Assembly: GCF_029688865.1 (NCBI RefSeq) | Contig: NZ_JARUKV010000002.1 | Span: 1 to 64,000 of the forward strand | Direction of reading: 5' to 3' | DNA from: Natronococcus sp. A-GB7 | GTDB taxonomy: Archaea; Halobacteriota; Halobacteria; Halobacteriales; Natrialbaceae | DNA length: 64,000 bases | Shown here: one piece after another, positions 8,742 to 17,663 of the stretch | How positions within the stretch are numbered: the stretch's first letter is position 1 | How the letters are laid out: each line of letters opens with the position of its first letter | Notes under the pieces: generated by a model | Told to the model about the DNA's origin: nothing | What the model saw: only the letters and a program-made list of their open reading frames with translations | Databases searched by the model: none | Position numbers and translations under genes: made by a program

Positions 8742-9530
8742 ATGGAATCCGTTGGCACTGGACTCGCGGCGATCGACTGGAACGACCGACGAGCCGACGT
8801 CTACCTCGCCCGACCCGAAAAACGAAACGCGATGTCGGTCGACCTCATGCGGGATCTGACCGCGGCGTTCGAGCGCGTCGACGCCGACGAGGACGTCCGG
8901 GCGATCACTCTGCTCGGGGAGGGCCCCGTCCTCAGCGCCGGGATGGACCTCGAGATGATGCGCGACCGGGTCGAACCCGACTCCGACATCGACCGGGACG
9001 TCTTCCCCTCGCTGCTCGAGACCATCGAGCGGACCCGCCAGCCGGTCGTCGCCGGGATCAAGCGGGCCGCACCGGCCGGCGCGTTCGAACTGACGCTGCC
9101 CTGTGACTTTCGGATTCTGGGCCGCGACGCGAACTACGGACTGCTCGAGGTAACGCTCGGAACGTTCCCCCACGGCGGGGGCACCCAGCGCCTACCGCGA
9201 CTGGTCGGCCTCTCGAGGGCGAAGGAGATCGTCCTCACCGGCGAGTTCGTCGATCCCGAAGCGGCCGAACGGATGGGACTCGTCCACGAGCTCTGTGACG
9301 ACGATGACGTTGACGAGCGCGCGAAGGCGTTCGCGGACCGACTCTGCGAGAACGCACCGCTGGGCCTCGAGAACGGAAAACGCGCGCTCAACGCGGCGCT
9401 CGAGACGCCCCTCGAGCGGGGGCTCGAGTTCGAACGGGCGCTCGGGCGCGAACTCGACGACACCGACGACTATCGGGAAGGGTTCGATGCGCGACTCGCC
9501 GACCGGGAGCCGCAGTTCCGCGGGGAGTAA
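8742..9530 (+). CDS. Enoyl-CoA hydratase/isomerase family protein
   Basis: This 262-residue crotonase-fold protein probably hydrates an enoyl-CoA in fatty-acid or amino-acid breakdown. The oxyanion-hole segment SAGMDL is present, as are two Glu positions matching the hydratase acids, one in LLEVTLGTFPHGGGTQRL and one in RAKEIVLTG. The usual NGxAxGGGxEL helix is altered to KRAAPAGAFEL, which is odd. A TTATACT box at 8712-8719 is 27 bases before the ATG (leaderless). The substrate cannot be read from sequence. Confidence 0.88.
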   Translation: MESVGTGLAAIDWNDRRADVYLARPEKRNAMSVDLMRDLTAAFERVDADEDVRAITLLGEGPVLSAGMDLEMMRDRVEPDSDIDRDVFPSLLETIERTRQPVVAGIKRAAPAGAFELTLPCDFRILGRDANYGLLEVTLGTFPHGGGTQRLPRLVGLSRAKEIVLTGEFVDPEAAERMGLVHELCDDDDVDERAKAFADRLCENAPLGLENGKRALNAALETPLERGLEFERALGRELDDTDDYREGFDARLADREPQFRGE

Positions 9531-10433
9531 TTATCGGCGGTCGTAGATCCGAACGGCTCGATCGTGGCGCACCGACAGCCCGTTCGGATTGCGACGGGTC
9601 GATCGATCCGCGTAGCGGGCGCGCACGCCGTCTTTGAACCCGCCTGCGGCGTTCGTGACGACGTCGACCCCGTTGGAGAACCAGCCGGTCGGCGTCGCGT
9701 CCCCGGTGACGATCTCCCGGACCCCCGAGAGGCCGTCCCGGAGCGCGCTGCCGACCGTCCGTCCGAGCACGGTCGGTCGCGGGCCGTAGTTCTTCCCGAG
9801 GCCGTAGGCCAGTGCCCGGTACGTCGTTCCCCACTCCGGGTCGGGCTGGCCCCCGTCGGCGCCGACGTCGCTGCGGACGGCCATCGACGGCGACCAGGCG
9901 ACCTCGAAGCCCAGGCCGCCCACACGGTGGGCACAATCCCGCGCACCGTCGCTCTCGAGGTATTCGTCGAATCCGTCGAGGGCCTCGAGCGAGGTCTGAT
10001 CGAACGCGACGTTGCCGCCGTCGAAGACCGTTACGCTGCGACCGACGATCCGTTGGGTACGCTCGCTCTCCGAGGCGGTTCCGTCGGCCTCCCGAGTCGG
10101 GCCCGCGACGACGTCGGAGCCGCCGGCGGTCGCGTCCTCGAGGGCCTCGTACCAGCCGGGTTCGATCGCGTACTCGGCGTCGAGGAAGGCGACGATCTCG
10201 CCCGTCGCCACCTCGAAGCCGGCGTTACGGGAGACGTTGGGGTTTCGCTCCGATATTTCGACGAGGACGTCGACGTCCGCTCGCTCGCGGACGACCCCGG
10301 TCGTTCCGTCCGAGGAGGGGCCGTTGACGACGACGATCTCCGTCCCCGGCGGGGTTTCGGCCTCGAGCGCGTCGAGACAGGACAGCAGTCGCTCCCGGTC
10401 ATTGAGCGTCGAGACGACTACCGAGAGCTCCAT
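9531..10433 (-). CDS. Family 2 glycosyltransferase (GT-A fold)
   Basis: This 300-residue protein starts MELSVVVSTLNDRERLLSCL, typical of GT2, followed by EIVVVNGPSSDGT and the acidic metal-binding segment FLDAEY (DxE in place of DxD). It likely transfers a sugar from an activated donor to a lipid or glycan acceptor on the inner face of the membrane; no membrane helices are obvious. AglE and AglJ-type N-glycosylation enzymes belong to this broad family, but no specific assignment is justified. A TATA-like ATTTTTATCC (minus strand, 10454-10466) about 28 bases upstream supports the start. It is convergent with the enoyl-CoA hydratase with no gap. Confidence 0.87.
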   Translation of the reverse strand: MELSVVVSTLNDRERLLSCLDALEAETPPGTEIVVVNGPSSDGTTGVVRERADVDVLVEISERNPNVSRNAGFEVATGEIVAFLDAEYAIEPGWYEALEDATAGGSDVVAGPTREADGTASESERTQRIVGRSVTVFDGGNVAFDQTSLEALDGFDEYLESDGARDCAHRVGGLGFEVAWSPSMAVRSDVGADGGQPDPEWGTTYRALAYGLGKNYGPRPTVLGRTVGSALRDGLSGVREIVTGDATPTGWFSNGVDVVTNAAGGFKDGVRARYADRSTRRNPNGLSVRHDRAVRIYDRR

Positions 10434-10487
10434 ACCGTATAGTAGAATTACCCGAGGATAAAAATAGGGTGGAATTCGATCCCGCGC

Positions 10488-11195
10488 TTACCTGACGCGG
10501 GTGTTCCAGTAGGAGACCGACGCGAAATGGTCCGTCATTGGACGGCCGCCGACCGTCTCGTCGAGCGTGCGGATCGCGGTCGCCAGCCGGTTCGGAATCG
10601 ACCGGTAGAGTCCGTACGGCGCCAGGAAGTCGTCCTCGACGTCGACCAGCGTCAGGTCGGTCTTCGCGAGCAACACGCTGACCTCGCTCTTCGAGTAGAG
10701 CCGCGATCCCATCGGGAGCGCCCAGTTGTAGACGCTGCGCGCCGAAAAGCGGTTGAACGTGTCGAAGACGATCTGGTCGCGCGAGACCCGACGCATCTCC
10801 CGCAGGAACGCCTCGGGATCGTCCGCCAAGTGGAAAAACCGCATCGCGATGACGGTGTCGAAGTGATCGTCGGGAAACGGCAGTCGTCCGGCGTCGCCCC
10901 GCAGGAACTCGAGGGTCCCCTCCAGGTTTGCCGCTTGCGCTTTCTTGCGTCCCTGTTGCAGCATCGCCGCCGAAATGTCCAGTCCCACGACGTCCGCGCC
11001 ACGCTCGGCGAGCATGACGGTAAACCGCCCGGTACCACAGGCGATCTCGAGGACGTTGCGGTCCTCGACGGGCATGATGGCCTCGAGTACGGCTTCTTTC
11101 TCCCGGCGGTCGATCAGCTGGCCGCCCTGGGAGAAGCGCTTGTCGTCGTACTCGGCGGCGACGTCGTCGGCTTGGTACCACTCCTGTCCTTTCAC
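10488..11195 (-). CDS. Class I SAM-dependent methyltransferase
   Basis: The methyltransferase core begins with VLEIACGTGRF (motif I, SAM binding) and VVGLDIS (motif II), followed by LRGDAGRLPFPDDHFDTV (motifs around post-I). I chose the GTG at 11195 (VKGQEWYQADD, 235 residues) because homology-like sequence starts there and a TTTTAT box near 11222-11229 lies 28 bases upstream. The frame is open to 11390, but that extra N-terminus is low quality. The substrate is unknown. The gene is 54 bases upstream of the GT2 gene on the same strand. Confidence 0.85.
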   Translation of the reverse strand: MKGQEWYQADDVAAEYDDKRFSQGGQLIDRREKEAVLEAIMPVEDRNVLEIACGTGRFTVMLAERGADVVGLDISAAMLQQGRKKAQAANLEGTLEFLRGDAGRLPFPDDHFDTVIAMRFFHLADDPEAFLREMRRVSRDQIVFDTFNRFSARSVYNWALPMGSRLYSKSEVSVLLAKTDLTLVDVEDDFLAPYGLYRSIPNRLATAIRTLDETVGGRPMTDHFASVSYWNTRVR

Positions 11196-11461
11196 ACTGG
11201 ATCCAACTACAGCAGCGACAGGATAAAACGATACTGGAGTCCGTCGGCGATTGTCCCGGAAGTGATACGTCGATTGGGGAAGAGAGACGTCGGCAACGAC
11301 CGGCGACTGTGGCCTCGAGGCGACCTCTGGGGCGGTCGCTCCGACGAGGATGACGTTCCGGCACACTGTAATAATATTGCGTTTATACACCTATTACAAA
11401 CTGGATTGTTCGTATCTACATATAGGGAAGCTTTACCACCACCGATTCCGCTGTGGTAGGT

Positions 11462-11743
11462 ATGAGCATGAGTACCGCAGAGGACCACGCCGCTTCCGCC
11501 GAAGACTCACTCTCCGAAGAGGAGTACCGCGACCGCCTTCGCGACCTACCGCCGAGTGCGAAACTCGTCGCCAAGGTGCTCGAGGCCGACTCGCCGCTGT
11601 CGCAGGGGCAACTCGCCGAGGAATCGCTGCTGCCCGACCGGACCGTTCGTTACGCGCTCAACCGTCTCGAGGACGTCGGACTAATCGGCTCCCGGTACAG
11701 CTTCCGCGACGCGCGCAAGCAGGTGTACTTCCTCAAACGCTGA
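11462..11743 (+). CDS. Small winged-helix (MarR-type) transcription regulator
   Basis: This 93-residue protein has a Ser/Glu-rich start and then a winged-helix domain: LPPSAKLVAKVLE, LSQGQLAEESLLPDRTVRYALNRL (recognition helix) and a wing ending in RKQVYFLKR. Domain order and size match a widely conserved haloarchaeal single-domain regulator. No ligand domain is present. A CTACATATAG box at 11416-11425 suggests a leader of about 15 bases. The DNA target is unknown. Confidence 0.87.
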   Translation: MSMSTAEDHAASAEDSLSEEEYRDRLRDLPPSAKLVAKVLEADSPLSQGQLAEESLLPDRTVRYALNRLEDVGLIGSRYSFRDARKQVYFLKR

Positions 11744-11809
11744 TCGCCGACGAGGCCGAGCGCCGACGGTCTCCGATACGCCTTTTTTCGCCGCCCGCGA
11801 TGGCCGTCT

Positions 11810-12598
11810 ATGAACGTCGTGTCCGTCGCCGTCCCCGTCCGTACCCGCGCACCCGGCGGGACGACCAACGCCTACCTGCTCGGCGAGGAGCCGTCGGTGC
11901 TCGTCGATCCCGCGGCCCGCACCGACGAACTCGATCGGCTCGTCGACGAACGGTCGGTCGAGCACGTCGTCGTCACCCACACCCACCCCGACCACGTCGG
12001 CGCAGTCGACGCCTACGCGGCCGAAACCGGCGCGACCGTCTGGGGTCGGTACGGACGGAGCGAGCGGTTCCGCGAGGCGACGGGACGGGACCCCGACCGG
12101 GGGCTGCTCCCGGGGGCGACGGTCGATCTCGGCGACGAGTACGTGCGCGTTCTGGGTACCCCGGGCCACGCACCGGACCACCTCGCCTTCGGGGCCGGCG
12201 CGGACGGACCGGTCGTCTGCGGGGACTGCGCCGTCCGCGAGGGCAGCGTCGTCGTCGGTGCTCCCGACGGGGACATGCGCGCGTACCTGACGACGCTGCG
12301 CCGGCTCCGAGCGATCGACCCGCCGGCGCTGTACCCGGGCCACGGTCCCGAGATCGAGGCGCCTCGAGAAACCCTCGAGCGACTCATTGCCCACCGACTC
12401 CGGCGCGAGCGACGGGTGCTCGAGGCCGTCGACGACGGCGCCGGTTCGCTCGCGGCGATCCTGGAGGGTGCCTACGAGAAGGACCTCGAGGGGGTTCGCG
12501 ACCTCGCGCGGGCAACCGTCCGGGCCCACCTCGAGAAACTCGCCGTCGAGGGCCGACTCGAGTGGGACGGCGAGCGCGCTACGAGCCGTTCGAGGTGA
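11810..12598 (+). CDS. MBL-fold metallo-hydrolase with C-terminal helical domain (LACTB2-like)
   Basis: The 262-residue protein carries the metallo-beta-lactamase motif HxHxDH as H57, H59, D61, H62, a later GTPGHAPDH ligand segment and CGDC, and YPGHG near residue 180. The last 80 residues form a helical, winged-helix-like tail as in LACTB2 proteins. These bind two metal ions and hydrolyse thioesters or RNA; the substrate here is unknown. The stop overlaps the convergent neighbour by 20 bases. Confidence 0.88.
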   Translation: MNVVSVAVPVRTRAPGGTTNAYLLGEEPSVLVDPAARTDELDRLVDERSVEHVVVTHTHPDHVGAVDAYAAETGATVWGRYGRSERFREATGRDPDRGLLPGATVDLGDEYVRVLGTPGHAPDHLAFGAGADGPVVCGDCAVREGSVVVGAPDGDMRAYLTTLRRLRAIDPPALYPGHGPEIEAPRETLERLIAHRLRRERRVLEAVDDGAGSLAAILEGAYEKDLEGVRDLARATVRAHLEKLAVEGRLEWDGERATSRSR

Positions 12599-12845
12599 AC
12601 TGGAACTCGAAGGTGAGCTGATCCTCCATCCGCACCCGGACGCCGCCGAACTCCTCTGAGATCTGCTTGCGGGCCTCGGAGCTGGGTTCGACGGTAAGCG
12701 TGACGCTGTTGCTGTTCGCGTTGTACTCGATTCGGCTGACGGTGACGTCGAACGCGAAGAGGTCGGGGACCTCCGTTCGGAGGTGCTCGCGGACGTGATC
12801 GATCTCCGTCTGGACATCCCCCATCTCCTCGTTGAGCGATGACAT
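12579..12845 (-). CDS. Conserved acidic hypothetical protein (88 residues)
   Basis: I do not recognise a named family. The protein has an N-terminal helix (MSSLNEEMGDVQTEIDHVREHL) and a C-terminal beta-rich part with alternating polar and hydrophobic residues ending LTFEFQFTSNG. It is compact, soluble and compositionally haloarchaeal. It overlaps the MBL gene tail to tail by 20 bases, so both 3' ends constrain each other. Function is unknown. Confidence 0.7.
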   Translation of the reverse strand: MSSLNEEMGDVQTEIDHVREHLRTEVPDLFAFDVTVSRIEYNANSNSVTLTVEPSSEARKQISEEFGGVRVRMEDQLTFEFQFTSNGS

Positions 12846-12964
12846 ATGCTAGCGTAGGTCTCGAGCGATCGTAACGGTTCGTCTTCGCTCGGGAGACAGT
12901 TCGTGCTACCGGGGAGGGCGGCGCCAAGCGACCGGCTTTTCCCCCTCGAGACGTAGTTACGAAC

Positions 12965-13720
12965 GTGCGATCGCTGGAAGCCGAACTCGAGTCCGCCCGC
13001 GAGCTGGCCGTCGACGACCTGGCCGACGCCATCGAGACGATCGGCTTCGAGTGTACCCGCTGTGGCGCCTGCTGTACGGGCCACGGCGAGGACGAACACA
13101 CGGCGACGGTGTTCCCCGACGAGGTCCGCCGGCTCGAGGAGGCGGATACCGCCGCCGTCGGGAGCGACGGAGGCGACGGCGAGGCCGTCCCCGACGCCGA
13201 GGACCGCGAGTGGCGCGACGTCGCCCGGCCGATGCCGTACGGCCTCGAGGAGGGCGACGACGGCCTCGAGGGCGAGACCTTCGAGTGGGCCCTTCAGACC
13301 GACGGCTGTGGCGACTGCGCGTTCTACGCGGAGGACGAGGCCGGCGTCGGCGCCTGCACCGCCCACGAGGACCGACCGCTGATCTGTCACACCTATCCCT
13401 TCAGCGTCGGGCTCGCGGGAACGAGCCAGCCGATGGGCGAGGCCGTCGACAGCGTTTCGCTCCCCGAGGGGGGAGAAGCCGGCGACGAGAACGAGGCGGG
13501 CGTCCTCCGCGCCCACGAGTGCGAGGGGCTGGGCCGGGACATCTCCCGCGAGGACGCGGAGGAACTCGCCCGCGCGCTAAAGGAACGGGCAATCCGGGAA
13601 CTCGAGGAGGCGATCGGCGTCCGCGACGAGTACGAGCCCGCGGATCGGAAGCCGGGCGAAGTCGTCGTCCACGACTCCGAGGGTCCGAAGCGGATCGACG
13701 GCACTCCGGTCGACGAGTAG
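12965..13720 (+). CDS. YkgJ-family cysteine cluster protein
   Basis: This 251-residue protein has the CTRCGACC cluster at C30, C33, C36 and C37, and a second set in CGDCAFY, GACTAHEDRPLICHTYPF. This matches the YkgJ/CxxCxxCC family proposed to bind zinc or iron, whose role is not settled. The start is GTG; no ATG gives the conserved N-terminus. Two acidic linkers (about residues 55-80 and 150-170) look like haloarchaeal insertions. GGGP synthase follows after 71 bases on the same strand. Confidence 0.85.
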   Translation: MRSLEAELESARELAVDDLADAIETIGFECTRCGACCTGHGEDEHTATVFPDEVRRLEEADTAAVGSDGGDGEAVPDAEDREWRDVARPMPYGLEEGDDGLEGETFEWALQTDGCGDCAFYAEDEAGVGACTAHEDRPLICHTYPFSVGLAGTSQPMGEAVDSVSLPEGGEAGDENEAGVLRAHECEGLGRDISREDAEELARALKERAIRELEEAIGVRDEYEPADRKPGEVVVHDSEGPKRIDGTPVDE

Positions 13721-13791
13721 CCGGCTCGCTCTCCGCGACATCGATCGGATCGAACCGACAGGGATTTTGCCCGACCGCTGGATCCGTCCGC

Positions 13792-14556
13792 ATGAACGTC
13801 GACTGGGACGAGATCACCCACGTCACGAAGGTCGATCCGGCGAAATCCCTACCGTCGGATCTCGGCGTCCTCGAGGGAACCGATCTGGTGCTCGTCGGCG
13901 GCTCCGACGACGTCACCGAGTCGAACAGCCTCGAGGCGATCGAACGGGTCGCGGACGTCTTCTCGGAGATCCCGGTCTTTCAGGAGCCGTACAGCTCGAC
14001 GCACGTCTCGCGAGACACCATCGAGGCGGCTGACGCCGTCTCGATCCCCGCCGTCTACAACGGCGATCACGATCACTTCGTCGGCAAGCACGTCGACCTC
14101 TTCACCGAGGTCGGGCAGAAACCGGACGAGCTACTCGGCTCGAGCGTTCCCCTCGTCGGCGACCTGCTCGCCTCGAAGGGGGTCGAGGTGGTCGCAGAAC
14201 TGGCGGGCAAGCTCGTCGGGGAGGGGTACGTCGTGCAACACCTCGAGTCGACGGCCGCGGCGGTTTCGGGCGTCGAGGCGGCCTACAGTCCTGAGGAGGT
14301 CGCTGGCGCGGCCCTCGCGACGGAGACGTTCTACGACTTCCCGATCTTCTACGTCGAGTACTCGGGGACCTACGGCGGCCCTCGTGACGTCGAGGCGGCC
14401 GCCCGGTACGTAGAGGAGACCGCGCTGTTCTACGGCGGCGGGATCGACAGTTCCGAACGGGCGAGCGAGATCCTCGAGGCCGGTGCGGACGCCATCGTCG
14501 TCGGTGACTGCTTCCACGACGATCCGGAGACGTTCCGCGAGACGATCCCGGAGTAG
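13792..14556 (+). CDS. Geranylgeranylglyceryl phosphate synthase family (PcrB-like)
   Basis: The family makes the first ether bond of archaeal lipids from sn-glycerol-1-phosphate and a polyprenyl diphosphate, using a TIM barrel. The 254-residue protein shows the opening VTKVDPAKSL, LVLVGGSDDVTESN, PVFQEPYSST, and the C-terminal phosphate-binding FYGGGIDS and ADAIVVGDCF. It is the haloarchaeal variant sometimes annotated as heptaprenylglyceryl phosphate synthase; most haloarchaea also have a second, more canonical copy. Chain length is not deducible here. Confidence 0.9.
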   Translation: MNVDWDEITHVTKVDPAKSLPSDLGVLEGTDLVLVGGSDDVTESNSLEAIERVADVFSEIPVFQEPYSSTHVSRDTIEAADAVSIPAVYNGDHDHFVGKHVDLFTEVGQKPDELLGSSVPLVGDLLASKGVEVVAELAGKLVGEGYVVQHLESTAAAVSGVEAAYSPEEVAGAALATETFYDFPIFYVEYSGTYGGPRDVEAAARYVEETALFYGGGIDSSERASEILEAGADAIVVGDCFHDDPETFRETIPE

Positions 14557-14674
14557 AGTGGCTCGAGAGCCGGCAGACTACTGTAACGTTTTTGCCCGGT
14601 CTTCGGTAGGTGCGCTATACAGGCCAAGCAGGTAACGAAGTGGCGGTCGGCTTCACTGATAGCTGCCAGAAACG

Positions 14675-14704
14675 GCGTGCTGAATACAGAGCACGAGTTC
14701 AGTA
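14675..14704 (+). repeat. Left inverted repeat of a putative two-gene cassette
   Basis: GCGTGCTGAATACA at 14675-14688 is an exact inverted copy of 17291-17304, and the match continues at 19 of 21 bases. The pair brackets the regulator and FAD oxidase genes. No transposase or target-site duplication is visible. The segment 14557-14766 holds no gene otherwise. Confidence 0.6.
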
Positions 14705-14766
14705 CCGGATCGAAGGTGACTCGGGGCTCCCTCGCTAAGTTCGACGAAGATTGCAGGACGACGGTA

Positions 14767-15675
14767 TCAAGGCGAGTCGAACCGTTCCTCGAGCGGGTCG
14801 GAGTCCGCCTTGACCGATGCGTAGACGCATTCGGCCCACTCGCGAGCGATGGGCGAGTCCGTATCGACGAACACCTGCATCAGGCCCGTGCTCTCCTCGT
14901 AGCCCCCGATCCCGACTCGCTCATCGAAGATGGCGAGCCCGTACGGCAAGTCGTCGCGCGTTCGGAGCGTGAGGTGCCCGCGCTCGATCGCCTCGGTCGC
15001 TTGCGTCGGATAGGTCTCGAAGAGCTTCTCGACGATGTGAGGAAGGTAGATGATCTCGGTGTCTATCCCGTCGAACACCCGCTGGTGGAACTCGCCGAGG
15101 ACTAGCGGTGCCATGTGCGTCGTATTGAACCCGCGGAAGGCCTCCGACTCACTTACGAGCGAAATAAACCGCTCGACCGGCTGGTACGGATCGTCCGGTT
15201 CGGCGACGGTAACGGTCGCATCGACGAACGGTTCGATGACGAACTCCTGATGATCCTCACAGATGATATCCAGCAGCGGCGCCATTCGGTGGACGGTTCG
15301 CACGTTCGCTTCGAACCGGAGTACCTCGTCGGCGACGGCCTCACCCCGCCCGGTTAACTGGAACCGTCCGTCGACCTTCGCGACGAAGCCCTGCTCGTCG
15401 AGCCACTGCGTGAAGCGGTGGCTCGTCGCCCGGGACACGTCGAGGTGCGCCTCGATCTCCCGGCGATCGAGCGGCTCCTCGCGGAGCGCTTCGAGTACCG
15501 GCCCATGTCGAACGATGTCGCCGAGCAGGTCCGTATCGACGCGGTCGCCCGCAGCGTCGAGTCGCTGACCGAGAAACTTCTGGTTGCGCGCGTTCTCGAG
15601 GACCGCCTCCAGAATCGGCGAACCCGGTGGTGGAGGGAAGTCCTTGGAGTCCGGCTCGTCAGTGTGGGGGTCCAT
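14767..15675 (-). CDS. Winged-helix transcription regulator with FilR1-like C-terminal domain
   Basis: This 302-residue protein has an N-terminal winged helix (about residues 50-115, with ALREEPLDRREIEAHLDVSR and SHRFTQWLDEQGF) and a C-terminal alpha/beta domain resembling the archaeal FilR1 (DUF1724) sensor domain. It is divergently transcribed from the FAD oxidase, and the 148-base gap holds an imperfect inverted repeat (CCTCT/AGAGG arms, 15684-15700) near its own start that could be an operator. The pair is enclosed by inverted repeats, so it probably moved as a regulator-enzyme unit and controls that enzyme (inference). Confidence 0.85.
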   Translation of the reverse strand: MDPHTDEPDSKDFPPPPGSPILEAVLENARNQKFLGQRLDAAGDRVDTDLLGDIVRHGPVLEALREEPLDRREIEAHLDVSRATSHRFTQWLDEQGFVAKVDGRFQLTGRGEAVADEVLRFEANVRTVHRMAPLLDIICEDHQEFVIEPFVDATVTVAEPDDPYQPVERFISLVSESEAFRGFNTTHMAPLVLGEFHQRVFDGIDTEIIYLPHIVEKLFETYPTQATEAIERGHLTLRTRDDLPYGLAIFDERVGIGGYEESTGLMQVFVDTDSPIAREWAECVYASVKADSDPLEERFDSP

Positions 15676-15823
15676 GGGAGTCCCCTCTGTTTGAGAGAGG
15701 CTAGCATAGGAGGTAACTCTTCCTCTCGTGAACTGAAACTCGTCTCACGTGCTAAACGGCGTTCACGTCGTCGAACGCTACTTGATAGATGAGGCCAACA
15801 TCCCTGCAATCGTTCGATATTCT

Positions 15824-17224
15824 ATGGCACAGCACGCCGTCGACGACGAACGGGCCGAACAGTTCGAAGCAGGATTCCACGGCGACTTGATTCGTTCCGA
15901 TGATCCCGACTACGACGACGCCCGGGCGGTCTGGAACGGGATGATCGACAAGCGTCCCGACCTCGTTGCGCGGTGTGCGGGTGTTGCGGACGTTATCAGC
16001 GCGGTGAAGTTCGCTCGAGAGAACGATCTTCTCGTGGCGGTGAGGGGCGGCGGGCACAACGTGGCCGGCACGGCTGTCTGTGATGATGGGCTCGTCATCG
16101 ACCTCTCGGAGATGACCGGCGTCAGGGTCGATCCGGAGGCACACACCGCATGGACCCAAGCCGGTGCCACGTGGGCAGATCTCGACCACGAAACACAGGC
16201 ATTCGGGCTAGCGACACCCGGCGGTGTCGTTTCGGATACCGGTGTCGCCGGATTGACGCTCGGTGGTGGAATCGGACACCTGCGTTGCAAGTACGGCCTG
16301 AGTTGTGACAACCTCCGCTCGGTCGAACTGGTCACGGCAGAGGGCGAGTACCTGACGGCCAGCGCCGACGAGAACGCAGACCTGTTTTGGGGGTTGCGCG
16401 GGGGCGGTGGCAACTTCGGTATCGTCACTGGATTCGAGTTCGAGCTTCACCCCGTCGGTCCGGACGTAGCGACCTGTCTCGTGTTTTATTCCGGTGACCG
16501 GCTGATCGAGGTGCTGCGAGCCTACCGGGAGTTTGTTGCGACCGCTTCCGACGAGATCAGCACGCTCGTGTTCGCCGGCGAACTTCCGGAAGAGGAGCTG
16601 TTCTCCGCAGAGTGGATCCACGAACAGAAGTTCGCCATTATGGGCTGTTATGCCGGGCCTGCCGACGAGGGGGAGGCCAAACTGAAGCCCCTACGGGAGT
16701 TCGCTACTCCGATTGCTGATGTCAGCGAAACGATGCCCTACGCCGAGTTCCAGCAACTGCTCGACGAGGACTACCCCGACGGGATGCGGTACTACTGGAA
16801 GTCGCTATACCTCGACGGGCTTTCGGACTCTGCCATCGACCGGATCGAGTACTGGGCCGAGGCAGCGCCCTCGCCGCTGTCAACCGTCGATATCTGGCAG
16901 CTCGGGGGCGCCATCACCGATGTCGAGATCGAGGAAAGTGCCTTCGCCGGGCGCCACGCTCCCTTTCTCCTCGGCGTGGAGGCCAACTGGGAGAATTCAG
17001 AGAACGACGATGCCAACATCGAGTGGGTGCGCGACTGTCTTGACGATATGCGGCAGTTCTCGGACGGTTCGATCTATCTGAACTTCCCGGGATTCCTCGA
17101 GGAGGGCGACGACATGATGCGGACCACGTTCGGCCCCGCATACGAGCGACTGGTCGCGCTCAAGGATGAATACGACCCGGAGAACCTGTTCCGAACGAAC
17201 CAGAACATCGAGCCGAGCGTCTAA
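15824..17224 (+). CDS. FAD-linked oxidase, berberine-bridge-enzyme-like
   Basis: The 466-residue protein has the PP-loop FAD-binding domain: AVRGGGHNVAG, where H78 matches the usual 8-alpha-histidyl FAD site, TLGGGIGHLRCKYGLSCDNL and WGLRGGGGNFGIVTGFEF. It ends in a BBE domain with NLFRTNQNI. Such enzymes oxidise alcohols, sugars or alkaloid-like substrates with oxygen as acceptor. Cysteines in the GHLRCKYGLSC segment might allow a second flavin link, which is uncertain. The ATG at 15824 is preferred over an upstream in-frame start at 15749. Codon use is visibly less GC-biased than neighbours, consistent with recent acquisition. Confidence 0.9.
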   Translation: MAQHAVDDERAEQFEAGFHGDLIRSDDPDYDDARAVWNGMIDKRPDLVARCAGVADVISAVKFARENDLLVAVRGGGHNVAGTAVCDDGLVIDLSEMTGVRVDPEAHTAWTQAGATWADLDHETQAFGLATPGGVVSDTGVAGLTLGGGIGHLRCKYGLSCDNLRSVELVTAEGEYLTASADENADLFWGLRGGGGNFGIVTGFEFELHPVGPDVATCLVFYSGDRLIEVLRAYREFVATASDEISTLVFAGELPEEELFSAEWIHEQKFAIMGCYAGPADEGEAKLKPLREFATPIADVSETMPYAEFQQLLDEDYPDGMRYYWKSLYLDGLSDSAIDRIEYWAEAAPSPLSTVDIWQLGGAITDVEIEESAFAGRHAPFLLGVEANWENSENDDANIEWVRDCLDDMRQFSDGSIYLNFPGFLEEGDDMMRTTFGPAYERLVALKDEYDPENLFRTNQNIEPSV

Positions 17225-17272
17225 GGACTGATCGTTCACTCCTCTTCGAATCGCCAATTCACTTGATCGAGG

Positions 17273-17304
17273 CGTGCTGCATACGCGCTGTGTATTCAGC
17301 ACGC
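17273..17304 (-). repeat. Right inverted repeat and hairpin of the putative cassette
   Basis: The segment pairs with 14675-14695 as an inverted repeat and is itself nearly palindromic: GCGTGCTGCATAC against GTATTCAGCACGC, 13-base arms with one mismatch. It lies 48 bases after the FAD oxidase stop. It may be a cassette end, a terminator, or both. Confidence 0.6.
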
Positions 17305-17663
17305 TTCCTCTAAACTGTCTTCTACGTGATGGAAATAAGTACGAGAGGCTCGCACTCACTGGAACGACGGCGGCTTCGAGAACCGCCAAGTTAGTATACG
17401 GCGCACGAAGTACGCCATTTTCCCGAGCACGCCTTACTCCCGGCTTCGCCGCTCGTCTTTGTCACGGTTCTTGCCTGCGCCTTGCTCGCTCCAAACCGGT
17501 CCACGGCGCGCTCGATCATTCTCGCGAGTTCCAGAGGAGCGAGCGAGGGCTCGAGAAAGCAAGCTCTTCCGGTGGTTGTTGATCGAAGTCCGCACGCGTG
17601 AGCGCTTGCGGCCCCACCGGAATTTTTCGCTTTCTGAGGACGATTTTTGTGGGGGTGAGCGGA

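Noticed and set aside
10488-11390. Longer methyltransferase starting at 11390
   Set aside because: The first 65 residues lack similarity to the family and a TATA-like box points to the GTG at 11195.
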